A DNA stretch of 64,000 nt from Candidatus Riflebacteria bacterium HGW-Riflebacteria-1 (GCA_002839445.1 PGYB01000014.1:1-64000), one strand, 5' to 3'; positions 1-8,707 are shown, numbered from the stretch's first letter. Notes: a model not told the origin generated them from the letters alone. Numbers and translations are program-made.

Positions 1-478
1 CAGAAAATACCGTGACAGTAGCTTTCTGGCCCACGGCCAGCGCAACCAGACCTATTCTTAATTCTTTTTACATTGAGCGATCTCATACAATCATATCCAC
101 CGTTAACACAGATCGTTTATTAATTTTTTTAGCTTAACAGTTATTTTTATGTGTATTCTATGCTTTGTGAGATTATTGAGCAAAAAGCTGTAGATGTCAA
201 TGAAAGTTGGGGCTTTTTGTCTGAAAATTGCTGGAAAGTTCGGCATAATGTTTGCCAGGAAACTATTATACGGAAGCGGTATAATAATATGAAATAATTA
301 TACGCACAGTGATGCCGAATTGGTGTGATCGCTATTTTCTCTGAGACGAGGCGCGGCGATTGTGAATTGTTCTGCGCAAGTGCGTGCACCAACCGAAGAC
401 GGAGATGCTTGCTGACAGAGAATGTTGCTTGTGTGACTTTATGATTGCCTGATGAAAAATCAGCTGCGAATTTTGATT
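1..478. other. Intergenic stretch without a convincing gene
   Basis: No open frame here has a ribosome site, a codon pattern or a family motif that I recognise. The stretch is AT-rich. Positions 99-140 carry a roughly 40-base sequence that recurs with a few differences at 5169-5208, on the other side of the intron and IS debris. The 81-codon minus-strand frame at 147-392 has no recognisable motif and I do not call it. Confidence 0.4.
99..140. repeat. About 40-bp dispersed repeat, copy 1
   Basis: The sequence beginning ACCGTTAACACAGATCGTTT and ending in AGCTTAACA matches 5169-5208 in the same orientation, with only small differences (CAC versus CCC, and one or two bases in the T-run). The two copies bracket the ankyrin gene, the RT fragment, the IS21-like repeats, the FliL-like gene and the intron 3' end. 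They could be remains of a duplication or of a mobile-element boundary. Confidence 0.5.
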
Positions 479-2776
479 CTACAAAGTTTTTAGGTCACTG
501 CTGCTCTCATTTCGCAGAGCAATCTCCCATTGATCCATGATCGCAAACATTTTGTTGCCAAGATCATAACCGCTTCGGTTGTAGATTTTTTCCAGATATT
601 CTTCCGGCCTTACTTGAAGATGTTTTAACATACCATTGGCAACAGGGGTCAGGGTAAAAAACAGCCGGATAAAAGTATCTGTTTCATCAGATTCCTGATC
701 GGGAATCCGCGAATTTTCAAGAAAAGGAGTCAGCGACAATGCCCCAAAAAGCTGATAAATCCGGTCTGCCAGCTCATCTTTGTCTGAAATACGATCCTCA
801 AGATACATCCGTCTGACAAAATCGTGCACCAAAGTTATGCAGATGCCCAGCTGCGGTGAATTCTGCCACTCTGTAGAAAATCTGGCGAGCCGATCCTTGA
901 GCCACTGCTTGCGATCTATTATCAGGCTTGCTCGCTGTGGTGGTGTGTCATCACTGTCGATAAAATCAATAAAATCCTGCTCTAACATGCCTGGAACCAC
1001 TAAAGGGGTCTGGATGTTTTTTTCATTCCACGCGAAAAAAAGACTGTGAAGCGATTTTTGCCATAAACAAAATTTCCAACGCGGCACTGTTGGAATTACT
1101 TTGTATGGGTCACGAAGCGACGCAACCCATCTTCCCATACGCAGACCGAGAGTGATTATCGCGCTTTGAAGAACTGAAAAATCTGTGTTGGATTTGTAAA
1201 ACACTTCATCTGGAAGTTCTGGATCGTCAGCAAGATAACCTCGCATGGCTGCAAGAGACGCAAGAAATATTCCCCATCTCTTTTCTGGAAGTATGCTACG
1301 CGGGCAGTAAATGTAGACAATAAAATCATGAAGCCATGTCTGAATTGCTATCGAAGGATTTTCGGCAGCAATAGAATTGAATTTCTGGGCGTGTTCTACG
1401 AGCCAGGCAATTTTCTTTGGGCCGAGACTTTCTGGGTCAACGATAGGCATGCAGAGACGTAATTGTTCAATGTTAGCATGACTCCTTCCAGCATATGCCC
1501 AGCAATCAAGACCCTGTTTGTCTTGAATATCAGGGTCGGCTCCCATGGATACCAATATCTCAATGTTCCGAAAATCATCGTTTCTTGCTGCAAGATGAAG
1601 TGGAGTGTCGCCACAGGCATTAATGTGATTTGGATTTACTCCATTTCGAATTAGCCAGCTTATTCTTGCAGGAGTGCCATAAGGATGTTCCAGACAGATA
1701 TGAAGAAGATTGCTGCCACTTTCGTCAGTATAAGAAAAATCTACGTCCATCTTATTCCAGAAATCGACGACGAAAGTGCGTGCTGATGCCAACATTTGAG
1801 CCTTTACCGCCGGGGAAACCGATTTTTGAATGCCCTGCGAAATCAAATACTCCTGGGTCGGGAGGCACTCTGAGCGAAATGCAGAATGCAGAGTCGAAAC
1901 AAGGTCTAGCGAAGGAAGACGGGATACCAGAAGCGCTACATCTCGGTATTCAAGCCTTCGTTCAGAAGATGTCGCCCGTAAACGTAGATGCGAGATGATG
2001 CTACAATAGGAATCCTTTAACAACTCGGTTGTGCATTCTCTGATTCCTTGTTTGCTTTGAATCGGTTCATAGTCCACATCAACTACATTAAGAAACAACT
2101 CTAAAAGGTCGAAACGATAATCGTTGTGCGGTAGATAGCGCAAACAAAGGTCGAGAAGATGAAAGCCCTGGCCTTCCCATGACTTGATTTTCGGGTCGTG
2201 CGCAAGCCTTTTAAACAAGTAAGAAAATCGGTTTAAGAATTCAAACTGAGTTGCCATAGGGCCTTTTTGTTGCCCCTCTGGCGGCGGAAATGTCCGCATG
2301 GCGGCGCGAAAAAATTGATAGGCAAGCTCAGTGTGATCGTTTTCGACAGCCAGATCAATTTCAAAGCGCTTCTCTCTGTCGAGCGTCGGAAAATATGATC
2401 CCGACTCAACTGCTTTTTCTAATAACTCTGATAGACCAGAAATAGCTATAAGATGAAACGGTGTTCTTCCGTGTTGATCATGACAATCAGTTTTTGCTCC
2501 CTGACGAAGAAGCAGTAAAGCAAAATCCTCGTTTCTTTTCGCAATAGCTACATGCAAAGGGGTTTCCTGCTGTAATGTGACTGCATTGATATCGGCCCCG
2601 GCATCCAGCAGCACTTTTCCAATTGCTGGCTCACCGACCTCGGCCGCAAGCACAAGTAGCGGCCTTCCTTTGGAATCCCGCTTTACTGACGCTCCACCTG
2701 ACTCTATAAGCTTCTGTAACAAAGAAACATTGCGAGTCTCGATGCTTTGAACAACGTCTTTTTGAATTTGACTCAT
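479..2776 (-). CDS. Large ankyrin-repeat protein
   Basis: A 765-aa protein with two groups of ankyrin repeats. About four repeats lie at residues 1-125, with motifs such as GRPLLVLAAEVGEPAIGKVL and TPLHVAIAKRN. Two or three more lie at about 355-440, with GSNLLHICLEH and GDTPLHLAARNDD. The regions between and after are helical with no family I recognise. There is no signal peptide or membrane segment, so it is probably cytosolic unless exported another way. Ankyrin repeats mediate protein binding; the partner is unknown. The gene is visibly more AT-rich than the biosynthetic cluster downstream and lies next to mobile-element debris, so it may have been acquired. The start has only a weak GGTAG ribosome site. 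Confidence 0.85.
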   Translation of the reverse strand: MSQIQKDVVQSIETRNVSLLQKLIESGGASVKRDSKGRPLLVLAAEVGEPAIGKVLLDAGADINAVTLQQETPLHVAIAKRNEDFALLLLRQGAKTDCHDQHGRTPFHLIAISGLSELLEKAVESGSYFPTLDREKRFEIDLAVENDHTELAYQFFRAAMRTFPPPEGQQKGPMATQFEFLNRFSYLFKRLAHDPKIKSWEGQGFHLLDLCLRYLPHNDYRFDLLELFLNVVDVDYEPIQSKQGIRECTTELLKDSYCSIISHLRLRATSSERRLEYRDVALLVSRLPSLDLVSTLHSAFRSECLPTQEYLISQGIQKSVSPAVKAQMLASARTFVVDFWNKMDVDFSYTDESGSNLLHICLEHPYGTPARISWLIRNGVNPNHINACGDTPLHLAARNDDFRNIEILVSMGADPDIQDKQGLDCWAYAGRSHANIEQLRLCMPIVDPESLGPKKIAWLVEHAQKFNSIAAENPSIAIQTWLHDFIVYIYCPRSILPEKRWGIFLASLAAMRGYLADDPELPDEVFYKSNTDFSVLQSAIITLGLRMGRWVASLRDPYKVIPTVPRWKFCLWQKSLHSLFFAWNEKNIQTPLVVPGMLEQDFIDFIDSDDTPPQRASLIIDRKQWLKDRLARFSTEWQNSPQLGICITLVHDFVRRMYLEDRISDKDELADRIYQLFGALSLTPFLENSRIPDQESDETDTFIRLFFTLTPVANGMLKHLQVRPEEYLEKIYNRSGYDLGNKMFAIMDQWEIALRNESSSDLKTL

Positions 2777-3255
2777 TTGCTACCATATTTACAAGAGTTA
2801 TTGAGTAACAATATTCTAACGACAAGAATTAGACAAGATAATCATTATGGTCAGCTGAGAATTTGCCATGTGACCTTATCGTCAGGATAAATATTATCGC
2901 GGTTCTGCTATAGAGTCGTCGCTAAGAACAACATGACCATGAAATCATAATTATAAAACCAAAATCACTGAAAATTATATATAATGGATTACTGGTGTTA
3001 CAAAATGGTACAACAAATACTATTTTGCCCCTGAAATAGCCAGAGCTGGTTGCTAAACAAAGAAAGCCGGGCATATGAATAACGAACAGTTGTGATTTAA
3101 CAAATTTGAGTCTAAGGCAGGATCAAAGAAGATACCTGAATTAGAAGGCGCTAAAAAAAAGATGCTGAACCATCTCTGACCTCCGCTCTCGTGGCAAATT
3201 TCTTTATGCCTGGCCTTGGTAGCTGGCGATTGGGAGCAAAAAAGCGTGGCGCGAG
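2777..3255. other. Intergenic region, AT-rich
   Basis: I see no supported gene. The stretch separates the ankyrin gene from the reverse-transcriptase remnant. It may include further decayed intron or insertion-sequence DNA, but I cannot translate any piece of it into a recognisable protein. Confidence 0.4.
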
Positions 3256-3500
3256 TTAAGGTAGAACCGCCGGTTGCCCGAGCCGCCCTTCCAGCGCTTG
3301 CTGAAACTGAGCGGCATCATCATGATACTTAAAAGCACGGACAAAGTCATCAACATAGCGGATGATTAGTACGCGTCCACGACATTATGGTTTTACGATG
3401 TGCTCGAACCAGAGATCAAGGGCATAGTGGAGGTAGATATTTGCCAGAATCGGCGATACGATACCGCCTTGTGGTGTGCCAGTTTCGGGATGCAGGCTTT
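3256..3500 (-). pseudogene. Group II intron reverse transcriptase fragment
   Basis: Read on the minus strand, this translates to a segment starting LHPETGTPQGGIVSPILANI, followed by a YLHYALDLWFE stretch, an in-frame stop (TAA after the residues VKP), and then a segment with LIIRYVDDFV. The GTPQGG..SPILANIYLHYALDLWFE and Y-V-D-D motifs are the palm-domain signature of LtrA-type maturases (usually YADD). Only about 80 codons survive. They carry one internal stop, end in another, and lack the N-terminal, thumb, maturase and endonuclease parts. It is an inactive relic. Confidence 0.85.
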
Positions 3501-4178
3501 CTGGACATGTATGTTCTCCTTGGAGGCCTTATGATACATGTCCGGTCAATTAGTTGTTCGCCGCTTCAGCAAATCGTTCCGGCCATTTCGGCCACCCTTT
3601 CTGGCAATTCGGCCACTGATTCTGGAAAGTGCTAAAAAGTGGCCGAATTAAATCAGAATAGGTGGCCGGTTTCGACCAGAACAGGTGGCCGGATTAAATC
3701 AGAATGACTGGCCGGATTTCGCCAGAATACGCAGTTGCGCAAGCAAGACCCGTGATCCGGCGGTCATTTTCCGCCTCGACGCAAATGTTAGAATTGGCAG
3801 CTTTGATCGAATTTTTTGCATTTTTATTGTCTTCATTTTGTCCTAAATCTGCCCTCATTGTCCTATTTTGTCTTGAAAAAAGACCGTCTAGCCCGTTCAT
3901 GATCGACCTGCCACGCCTGAAAGCGGTTGGCACTGGACTTGCCTTTGGTTATGCGATCGTCAAGGGCTGTGATAAGCGATTTCAGGCACATTGTCGAAGG
4001 CACCCAGGCCAGTTAACCGCAGGTCTAGGAGCGAAGAAGTGCAGTAAGACCCGTGGCATATTTCTTGCTATTAAACAATCATGGTAGATGAACCCTGTCT
4101 GATTGTGATTTCTCGGCTTTTACAGAAAGGAAATTATCTTAAATTGGGGAAAATATCCCTGCCAAAATGGAGATAAAT
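3501..4178. other. Intergenic region with IS21-like end sequence
   Basis: The first part holds a 10-bp inverted repeat (GGACATGTAT at 3503-3512 and ATACATGTCC at 3534-3543) and the tandem repeats listed separately. From about 3740 to 4178 I find no supportable gene. The 127-codon plus-strand frame at 3704-4087 starts inside the repeats and has no recognisable domain. Confidence 0.4.
3639..3735. repeat. Four tandem imperfect 23-25-bp repeats, IS21-type end
   Basis: Four successive units start with (G)TGGCCG(G/A) and contain the core CAGAA: 3639-3661, 3662-3684, 3685-3708 and 3709-about 3733. They alternate between an ATTAAATCAGAAT form and a TTTCG(A/C)CAGAA form. A looser GGCCA series continues upstream from 3580. 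Multiple repeated transposase-binding sites at the termini are typical of IS21-family elements. No istA or istB coding sequence is left, so this looks like a stranded IS end. Family assignment is from memory of such ends. Confidence 0.55.
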
Positions 4179-4643
4179 ATGTTGGAATCATGGAAACTGC
4201 CCGTTAGCACTATTGTTATAATTTCTACGATGCTTTTTGGTGTACTGGTGAGTTATCAGGCTGCCAGAAAGGGTGAAATTTCCCTAATGAAACAGGTCCA
4301 GGCCGTAGAGGCGATAGATAACTCGGTTCCACTATCTGAGGGTAGATTTCTCATTGGTGAGGTTGTAGCACCAACAGCGGACGCAGAAGCGCACTTCGTG
4401 AAAATTGAGGTTGAACTTTTGTATCAAGGGAATATCGAGAGTCTTATCGAGAAGAAGCAACACGAGATTAAGGAAAAGATTTCACAGATGATAACCCGTC
4501 AGACCAGCATAAGACTTAAAGAGGACTTTGCTGATGGATTCTTGCAGGCCGACCTGCTCAAAAGTGTTAATGTTGTTCTTGGGCGGACCGAGGATATTGA
4601 AAGAGCGAAGAAAGTCACGGTGTCGACTTTCCTGGTGCAGTAG
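4179..4643 (+). CDS. FliL-like membrane protein (orphan)
   Basis: A 154-aa protein with one N-terminal membrane segment (residues about 6-25) and a periplasmic domain. The pattern is FliL-like: a beta-strand VKIEVELLY, a helix with KEKISQMITRQT, then LLKSVNVVLG and a terminal VTVSTFLVQ, like the final F-x-x-Q strand of FliL. FliL sits at the flagellar basal body and associates with stators. No flagellar or motility genes are nearby, so it may have another membrane role or be a relic. I chose ATG 4179 because a TGGAGA ribosome site lies 5 bases upstream; an in-frame ATG at 4167 would overlap that site. Confidence 0.6.
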   Translation: MLESWKLPVSTIVIISTMLFGVLVSYQAARKGEISLMKQVQAVEAIDNSVPLSEGRFLIGEVVAPTADAEAHFVKIEVELLYQGNIESLIEKKQHEIKEKISQMITRQTSIRLKEDFADGFLQADLLKSVNVVLGRTEDIERAKKVTVSTFLVQ

Positions 4644-4920
4644 AAATCAAATCCCGCAGCCATTGAGTCAGAATTGAGCTTTAAGCCATGCTTACACTCG
4701 AAATGCATTTGTTAGAATTTTCTAACAAGTTTTGAACCTGAAATGAGGGCTGGTTACAATGATACTGCGCCAGAACTAAGGCCATTCAAATCGGAACATC
4801 AAACAGCTGGCTTACAAAAATGGGGTTGATCTGCGTGAAAGATCTGTGGGTGAAGATTCACTATTCAGCTGCTCAGGCTCGCCCCCTGCGGGGGGCCAGC
4901 TAAGGCCCGATAAAGTTCAT

Positions 4921-4993
4921 GAACCGCCGGATGCGGACCCGCATGTCCGGTGGTGTGGGAAGAAGGGGGGAAGGCCCCCTCTTTACCCGATTA
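4921..4993 (+). ncRNA. Group II intron 3' end (domains V and VI)
   Basis: Positions 4921-4955 fold as a group II intron domain V: GAACCGCCGGATGCGG pairs through the loop ACCC with GCATGTCCGGTGGT. It is followed at 4956-4993 by a domain VI-like hairpin (GGGGGG...CCCCC) with an unpaired A in the distal strand, ending near ACCCGAT, as in many bacterial group II introns. No 5' end or complete maturase precedes it on this strand. The only RT remnant in the window (3256-3500) is on the opposite strand. The element is therefore broken, and inversion or two separate insertions are both possible. Confidence 0.75.
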
Positions 4994-5168
4994 AGCTTGC
5001 CCTCATCATTTTGATTAATTCTTCATTAATTCTTGATTGAACCTTACTTTTAGCACAGATTCTATATTCTCTGGAAGCAGAAAAAAACATGGCTGGCCCG
5101 ATTACGAATCAGACTATTGCGCCAGAAAGCGTTGGCGCGGGATTTGCCTCCCCGAAAATCAGAAAAGC

Positions 5169-5208
5169 ACCGTTAACCCAGATCGTTCGTTTAATTTTTA
5201 GCTTAACA
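5169..5208. repeat. About 40-bp dispersed repeat, copy 2
   Basis: Same-orientation counterpart of 99-140, beginning ACCGTTAACCCAGATCGTT and ending AGCTTAACA. It lies between the intron 3' end and the promoter of the small broken gene. Confidence 0.5.
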
Positions 5209-5352
5209 ATGATCTATACCAACACAGTAAGAAGCCGAACATTACGGGAACAGAAAAGCCCGCTGGATTTTTAGAGCACAGGAACATTTATCCAACATAC
5301 ACCATGCGACAGGTTGTGCCGGTGATTCAGAACAAATCTTAAATTCGGGAGC

Positions 5353-5381
5353 TTGTCAGGTAATTCTGTTGAGAGTATAGT
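5353..5381 (+). promoter_or_regulatory. Sigma-70-type promoter
   Basis: TTGTCA (5353-5358), a 17-base spacer, then TATAGT (5376-5381). Each box differs from consensus at one position. It points at the small signal-peptide gene at 5425, giving a leader of about 35-40 bases with a GGAGGA ribosome site. Confidence 0.65.
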
Positions 5382-5424
5382 GACCCTGCAAAAGCAGTAT
5401 TGAGTTAGCGGGAGGAAATAAATA

Positions 5425-5599
5425 ATGAGACGATTATGTGTTTTGCTGGTAATGTTTTGTCTGGTCGGAGCAGCAGGCGAAAATGCAGGCGGTAATGTCC
5501 GGCAACAGCGCCATGCAACAAATGCAGGGCACCATTTCCGACCAGAAAAACCAGTCTCTCCATTTCAGTGTTGCTATTAACAGCAATGGAGCCGAATGA
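5425..5599 (+). pseudogene. Small secreted-protein gene, apparently frameshifted
   Basis: A GGAGGA site at 5411 precedes ATG 5425, which opens a signal peptide (MRRLCVLLVMFCLVGAAG). In this frame the reading continues for only 51 codons with an unconvincing tail, to TAA at 5578. After an A-run at 5480-5483 the +1 frame gives a more protein-like sequence starting MQAVMSGNSAMQQMQ and ending SVAINSNGAE at TGA 5597-5599. I read this as a small exported protein of about 55-58 residues broken by a one-base frameshift, or read by slippage on the A-run. No family is recognised. It converges on the gene at 5634. Confidence 0.45.
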
Positions 5600-5633
5600 A
5601 AGTCAGGTGCTGCTGTCTGCAGGTTGATGATAC

Positions 5634-6074
5634 TCAAGAGCCGGAATCATCAGGGTCAGGGACTTGCCAGATCAGCAATGTTTTTTCGACGGTGTCCAAT
5701 AACAGATAGTATTTAGAAATCCAGCTCTCTTCGCCAAAATGGCTGGTTTCATAGTCTGTGAAATAGATCAAACGCCTGGACTCGTCAATCTTTAAAGATG
5801 GCATTTTCTGCCTGACTTCTTCAGGAAGGGCTGCAACCCGCTGGCTTTTAAGCAACTCTTCATTGTAATACCATTGCCATTCTTCAAACTGACGCCTGGT
5901 TTTAACTTGTCTTACTCTGCGACCACGCACCAGAAGCTTTCCATCAACTTTCAGCGTTTGATTTGTCTCTAACTCCCAAGGGATGCCGATATCTTCTTTG
6001 CAGTATTTCTGATGGATTTCCAGCATTCTCTTGCTGGGAAACAGTTCGCCGCAGTTTTTGCACTCTTCATCCAT
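5634..6074 (-). CDS. Hypothetical protein with N-terminal zinc-finger-like motif
   Basis: A 146-aa cytosolic protein. Residues 5-25 contain C-x2-C then H-x4-C (ECKNCGELFPS and IHQKYCKE), a C2HC-like zinc-binding pattern. The rest is charged, mixed alpha/beta, with conserved-looking WELETNQTL and EESWISKYYLLLDTVEKTLL stretches that I cannot assign. There is no signal peptide. A GGAGAT ribosome site lies just upstream of the ATG. It stands alone, convergent with the broken small gene. Confidence 0.65.
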   Translation of the reverse strand: MDEECKNCGELFPSKRMLEIHQKYCKEDIGIPWELETNQTLKVDGKLLVRGRRVRQVKTRRQFEEWQWYYNEELLKSQRVAALPEEVRQKMPSLKIDESRRLIYFTDYETSHFGEESWISKYYLLLDTVEKTLLIWQVPDPDDSGS

Positions 6075-6632
6075 AAACGAATCTCCTTATAAAACCATAA
6101 TACCTTAATACTAATTAAAATTGTGCCTTCAATAGAATTGCAGCTGGATTTGATTAAAAAAAATCATACTGAATAAGTCCAGCTCTGTCTACCAGTCGAT
6201 CGACAGTAGACGCTGCAGCAGCTTCAGATGAACAAAGAGTTTTCCAGCGACTGAAGCCGGTATTTGAGGTGAGAATAATTGAACCGATTCTGTGCCTTGC
6301 CAGATATGCGATGGATAAGCATGCTGGTAAAATGGAACTGATAAGAAAAAATGATTGTTGGAAAGTCTTTCAATTCCCGACTACTCTTTTGTAATTCTGG
6401 GTTTCTATAACAGCTACAAGCGCATGGTTCTATGCGCGAAAGCTTTTTTGCACAAGGAAGTGCTTATACAGAGCTGCGCAGGATCGAGCAGCTCTGAGAA
6501 ACAGGCAATATTAACGCTATCCCGCTGGCCAGGTTGAAGTGAACATTGGCAGGCATTAGCGGTAGTCTGGCTTGAAAAATGACCGAATTTAGGTTATTGA
6601 TGTAGCGATTGCAATCCTTATTGGAGCCGATC
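6075..6632. other. Intergenic region before the biosynthetic cluster
   Basis: No supported gene. One frame is open from about 6165 to 6390 without a start codon and reads in part KPVFEVRIIEPILCLARYAM. It has no recognisable family and may be a decayed fragment. The promoter of the downstream cluster should lie here, but I see no clear -35/-10 pair. Confidence 0.35.
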
Positions 6633-8228
6633 GTGAAAAGAAAAGACAGATTGCGTGAGTGGTTTTCCAAAGACAGCTTCTTTCAGGCCTTAAAGACTGC
6701 TGTTGCTGATTTCACCCGAAGACGTCGCGAGGTGTATCTCGACAACAACGCAACGACGCCAATATTGCCGACGGTGGCCGCGCGCATGAATGAGGTTCTG
6801 ACCAGAAATTACGGCAATCCATCATCACTCTACCGTCAGGCGCTTGAGGCCTCAGCAGTTCTCGAAGATGCCAGACGAACGGTCGCTGGCGCCATGCATG
6901 CCGATATCGAAGAGATCATTTTTACCAGCTGCGCAACTGAAGCCAATAACACCGTTTTAAAAGGTCTCGCCGATCATTTTTATCCCGAGAAAAAGCGGAT
7001 TCTGGCGCTGCCAGTCGAGCACCCGTCAGTGATACAAACCCTGCATTATCTTGCGGGCAAAGGACTCGATGTCGTCTGGATTCCGGTTGACAGATTTGGA
7101 AATGCCGATCTTGCGCAGCTTGAAGCGCTGATCGATGACCAGACTTTTTTGATTGTCACCATGTATGCCAACAACGAAATCGGCACAATTCAGGATCTCA
7201 CACGGATTTGCGAGATCGCACAGAAACATGGGGTGCTGGTTTTCTCAGACTGCGTGCAGGCTTTGGGAAAGGTGCCGCTCGATTTTGCGAGCTGTCGCGT
7301 AGATTACGCGTCATTTTCTGCCCATAAGATACATGGCCCCAAAGGCATCGGCGCGCTCTATGTTAGAAAAGGCCGCCCGATACCAATTTTTATGCACGGT
7401 GGCCATCAGGAACGCGGATTTCGAGCCGGCACCGAATCTATTCATAACATTGCCGGATTTGCCCAGGCCTGCAGGCATATCACGGATTCGCTCAAAAAAG
7501 CCGAACAGGTGCAGACGCTTAAGCGCGGGCTGGCAGATGCTTTGCAGGCAGCCAAGCCCGATCTGCAGATAAACACTCCAGCCAACAGTCTGCCGAATAC
7601 CTTGAACCTTACGTTTCCAGATGTTTACAACGCTGAACTGATTGCTGCTCTCGATTATTACGGTATAGCAGCTGCCGCCGGGTCGGCCTGCAGCACGCCC
7701 GACAACAAGCCGTCGCACGTGCTTTCGGCGATCGGTCTCTCTGATACTCAGGCCCGCCAGACCATCAGACTCTCTCTCTCCGAGCATACCTCAAAGGCTG
7801 ATATCGATTATGCCACCTGGGTTTTTCGCGAGTTTTTCAGCGGTTCGTTCGGCTCGACGACGGCCTTATGGCCCGGGCAGCTGAATCAGTCGATGCTCGA
7901 CGATCCTGACCTGTTTATTCTAGATATCAGATTCTGGTATGACCGCTTGCTTTTCAGCAGTATAAGCGGTTCATACGAAAGTTCCCTGCTTACCTTCAAA
8001 AATCATCTCGACAGAATTCCTGCCGACAAAAACATTCTTGTCATTTGTCAGGGCGGGTTTTATTCGCCGATGGTTGCTTTTTTTCTTCGTTCCAAAGGCT
8101 ACCAACGTGTATCATATCTTGCATCAGGCCTGCATGCCTGGAAAACTGCCAACCCGGATCTTTTTGCCAGAGCATGCGGAGAGAATATTCATAATCTCGA
8201 TGCAGAGGGCGAGTCAGGAGTTATATGA
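6633..8228 (+). CDS. Cysteine desulfurase fused to a rhodanese domain
   Basis: About 531 aa. Residues 30-400 are a class V aminotransferase of the NifS/IscS type: YLDNNATTP start motif, HPSV histidine, PLP lysine in SAHKIHGPKG (Lys232) and persulfide cysteine in GSACS (Cys353). It removes sulfur from cysteine and carries it as a persulfide. Residues about 415-520 form a rhodanese-like domain with Cys472 in ILVICQGGFYSP, a likely persulfide acceptor. GTG 6633 is preferred because GGAG lies 6 bases upstream; TTG 6609 is in frame but lacks a site. First gene of an overlapped cluster with several Fe-S radical SAM enzymes: it may supply sulfur for their clusters, or for the product itself (inference). 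Confidence 0.9.
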   Translation: MKRKDRLREWFSKDSFFQALKTAVADFTRRRREVYLDNNATTPILPTVAARMNEVLTRNYGNPSSLYRQALEASAVLEDARRTVAGAMHADIEEIIFTSCATEANNTVLKGLADHFYPEKKRILALPVEHPSVIQTLHYLAGKGLDVVWIPVDRFGNADLAQLEALIDDQTFLIVTMYANNEIGTIQDLTRICEIAQKHGVLVFSDCVQALGKVPLDFASCRVDYASFSAHKIHGPKGIGALYVRKGRPIPIFMHGGHQERGFRAGTESIHNIAGFAQACRHITDSLKKAEQVQTLKRGLADALQAAKPDLQINTPANSLPNTLNLTFPDVYNAELIAALDYYGIAAAAGSACSTPDNKPSHVLSAIGLSDTQARQTIRLSLSEHTSKADIDYATWVFREFFSGSFGSTTALWPGQLNQSMLDDPDLFILDIRFWYDRLLFSSISGSYESSLLTFKNHLDRIPADKNILVICQGGFYSPMVAFFLRSKGYQRVSYLASGLHAWKTANPDLFARACGENIHNLDAEGESGVI

Positions 8229-8707
8229 GATTTCATCTTGTGGACAGAATAGACGAGATTTGCTACGGGTCCTACATTACCGGCGTTAAGTGCATCACGC
8301 TGGCCGATGACGTTTTTAACGAGCATTTTCCCGGTTATCCCATTTTTCCCGGCAGCCTCATTCAGGAAGGCCTGGCGCAGCTCGCCGGCTCTTTCTTCGA
8401 GCTGATGCGCCACAAACAGAATCTGCCGATGAAGTATTCAGTTCTCTCGATTGTCAATAAAATGAAATTCAGAAAGCCGGCCGAACCCGGCGATCGTCTG
8501 GTTTATCGGGCTGACGTAACCATTGTTCGCGACGATTACGGAATTGCAAGCGTTAAGGCAACCTGCGATGGCGAACTGGTCGCGAACGGCGAACTGACAT
8601 TTTCTTTTCTCGAAGTTCCCGATAATCAGCTGCTTGAATCGAGAAAAACCATTTATAACATCTGCATGAAAAAAACGCGGGAAATTCCGAATGAAAACAG
8701 TGTTTGA
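8225..8707 (+). CDS. FabZ-like 3-hydroxyacyl-ACP dehydratase
   Basis: A 160-aa hot-dog-fold protein. The catalytic signature NEHFPGYPIFPGSLIQEGLAQ carries His34 and Glu48, matching the HFPG(x)P..PG..(x)xE motif of FabZ/FabA. It should dehydrate a beta-hydroxyacyl chain on the cluster's carrier protein. It overlaps the desulfurase stop by ATGA, has a GGAG ribosome site and overlaps the next gene by 17 bases. It is separate from any housekeeping fab operon in view, and the C-terminal 20 residues extend past the usual FabZ end. Confidence 0.9.
   Translation: MRFHLVDRIDEICYGSYITGVKCITLADDVFNEHFPGYPIFPGSLIQEGLAQLAGSFFELMRHKQNLPMKYSVLSIVNKMKFRKPAEPGDRLVYRADVTIVRDDYGIASVKATCDGELVANGELTFSFLEVPDNQLLESRKTIYNICMKKTREIPNENSV

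Larger units (their letters stand above)
4644..5424. other. Intergenic region holding a group II intron 3' end
   Basis: Apart from the intron 3' end (4921-4993), the second copy of the 40-bp repeat and the promoter at 5353-5381, I see no gene. The 64-codon frame at 4846-5040 is the intron RNA read as protein. Confidence 0.5.

Noticed and set aside
147..392. 81-codon minus-strand frame
   Set aside because: No ribosome site, no domain, AT-rich intergenic DNA; probably chance.
3704..4087. 127-codon plus-strand frame
   Set aside because: Starts inside the IS21-like repeats and shows no recognisable protein pattern.
4846..5040. 64-codon plus-strand frame
   Set aside because: It is the group II intron domain V/VI region read as protein.
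6165..6390. Open stretch reading KPVFEVRIIEPILCLARYAM in part
   Set aside because: No start codon, no family resemblance strong enough to call a gene remnant.
7311..7787. 158-codon minus-strand frame opposite the desulfurase
   Set aside because: Shadow of the desulfurase gene, whose catalytic motifs are intact.
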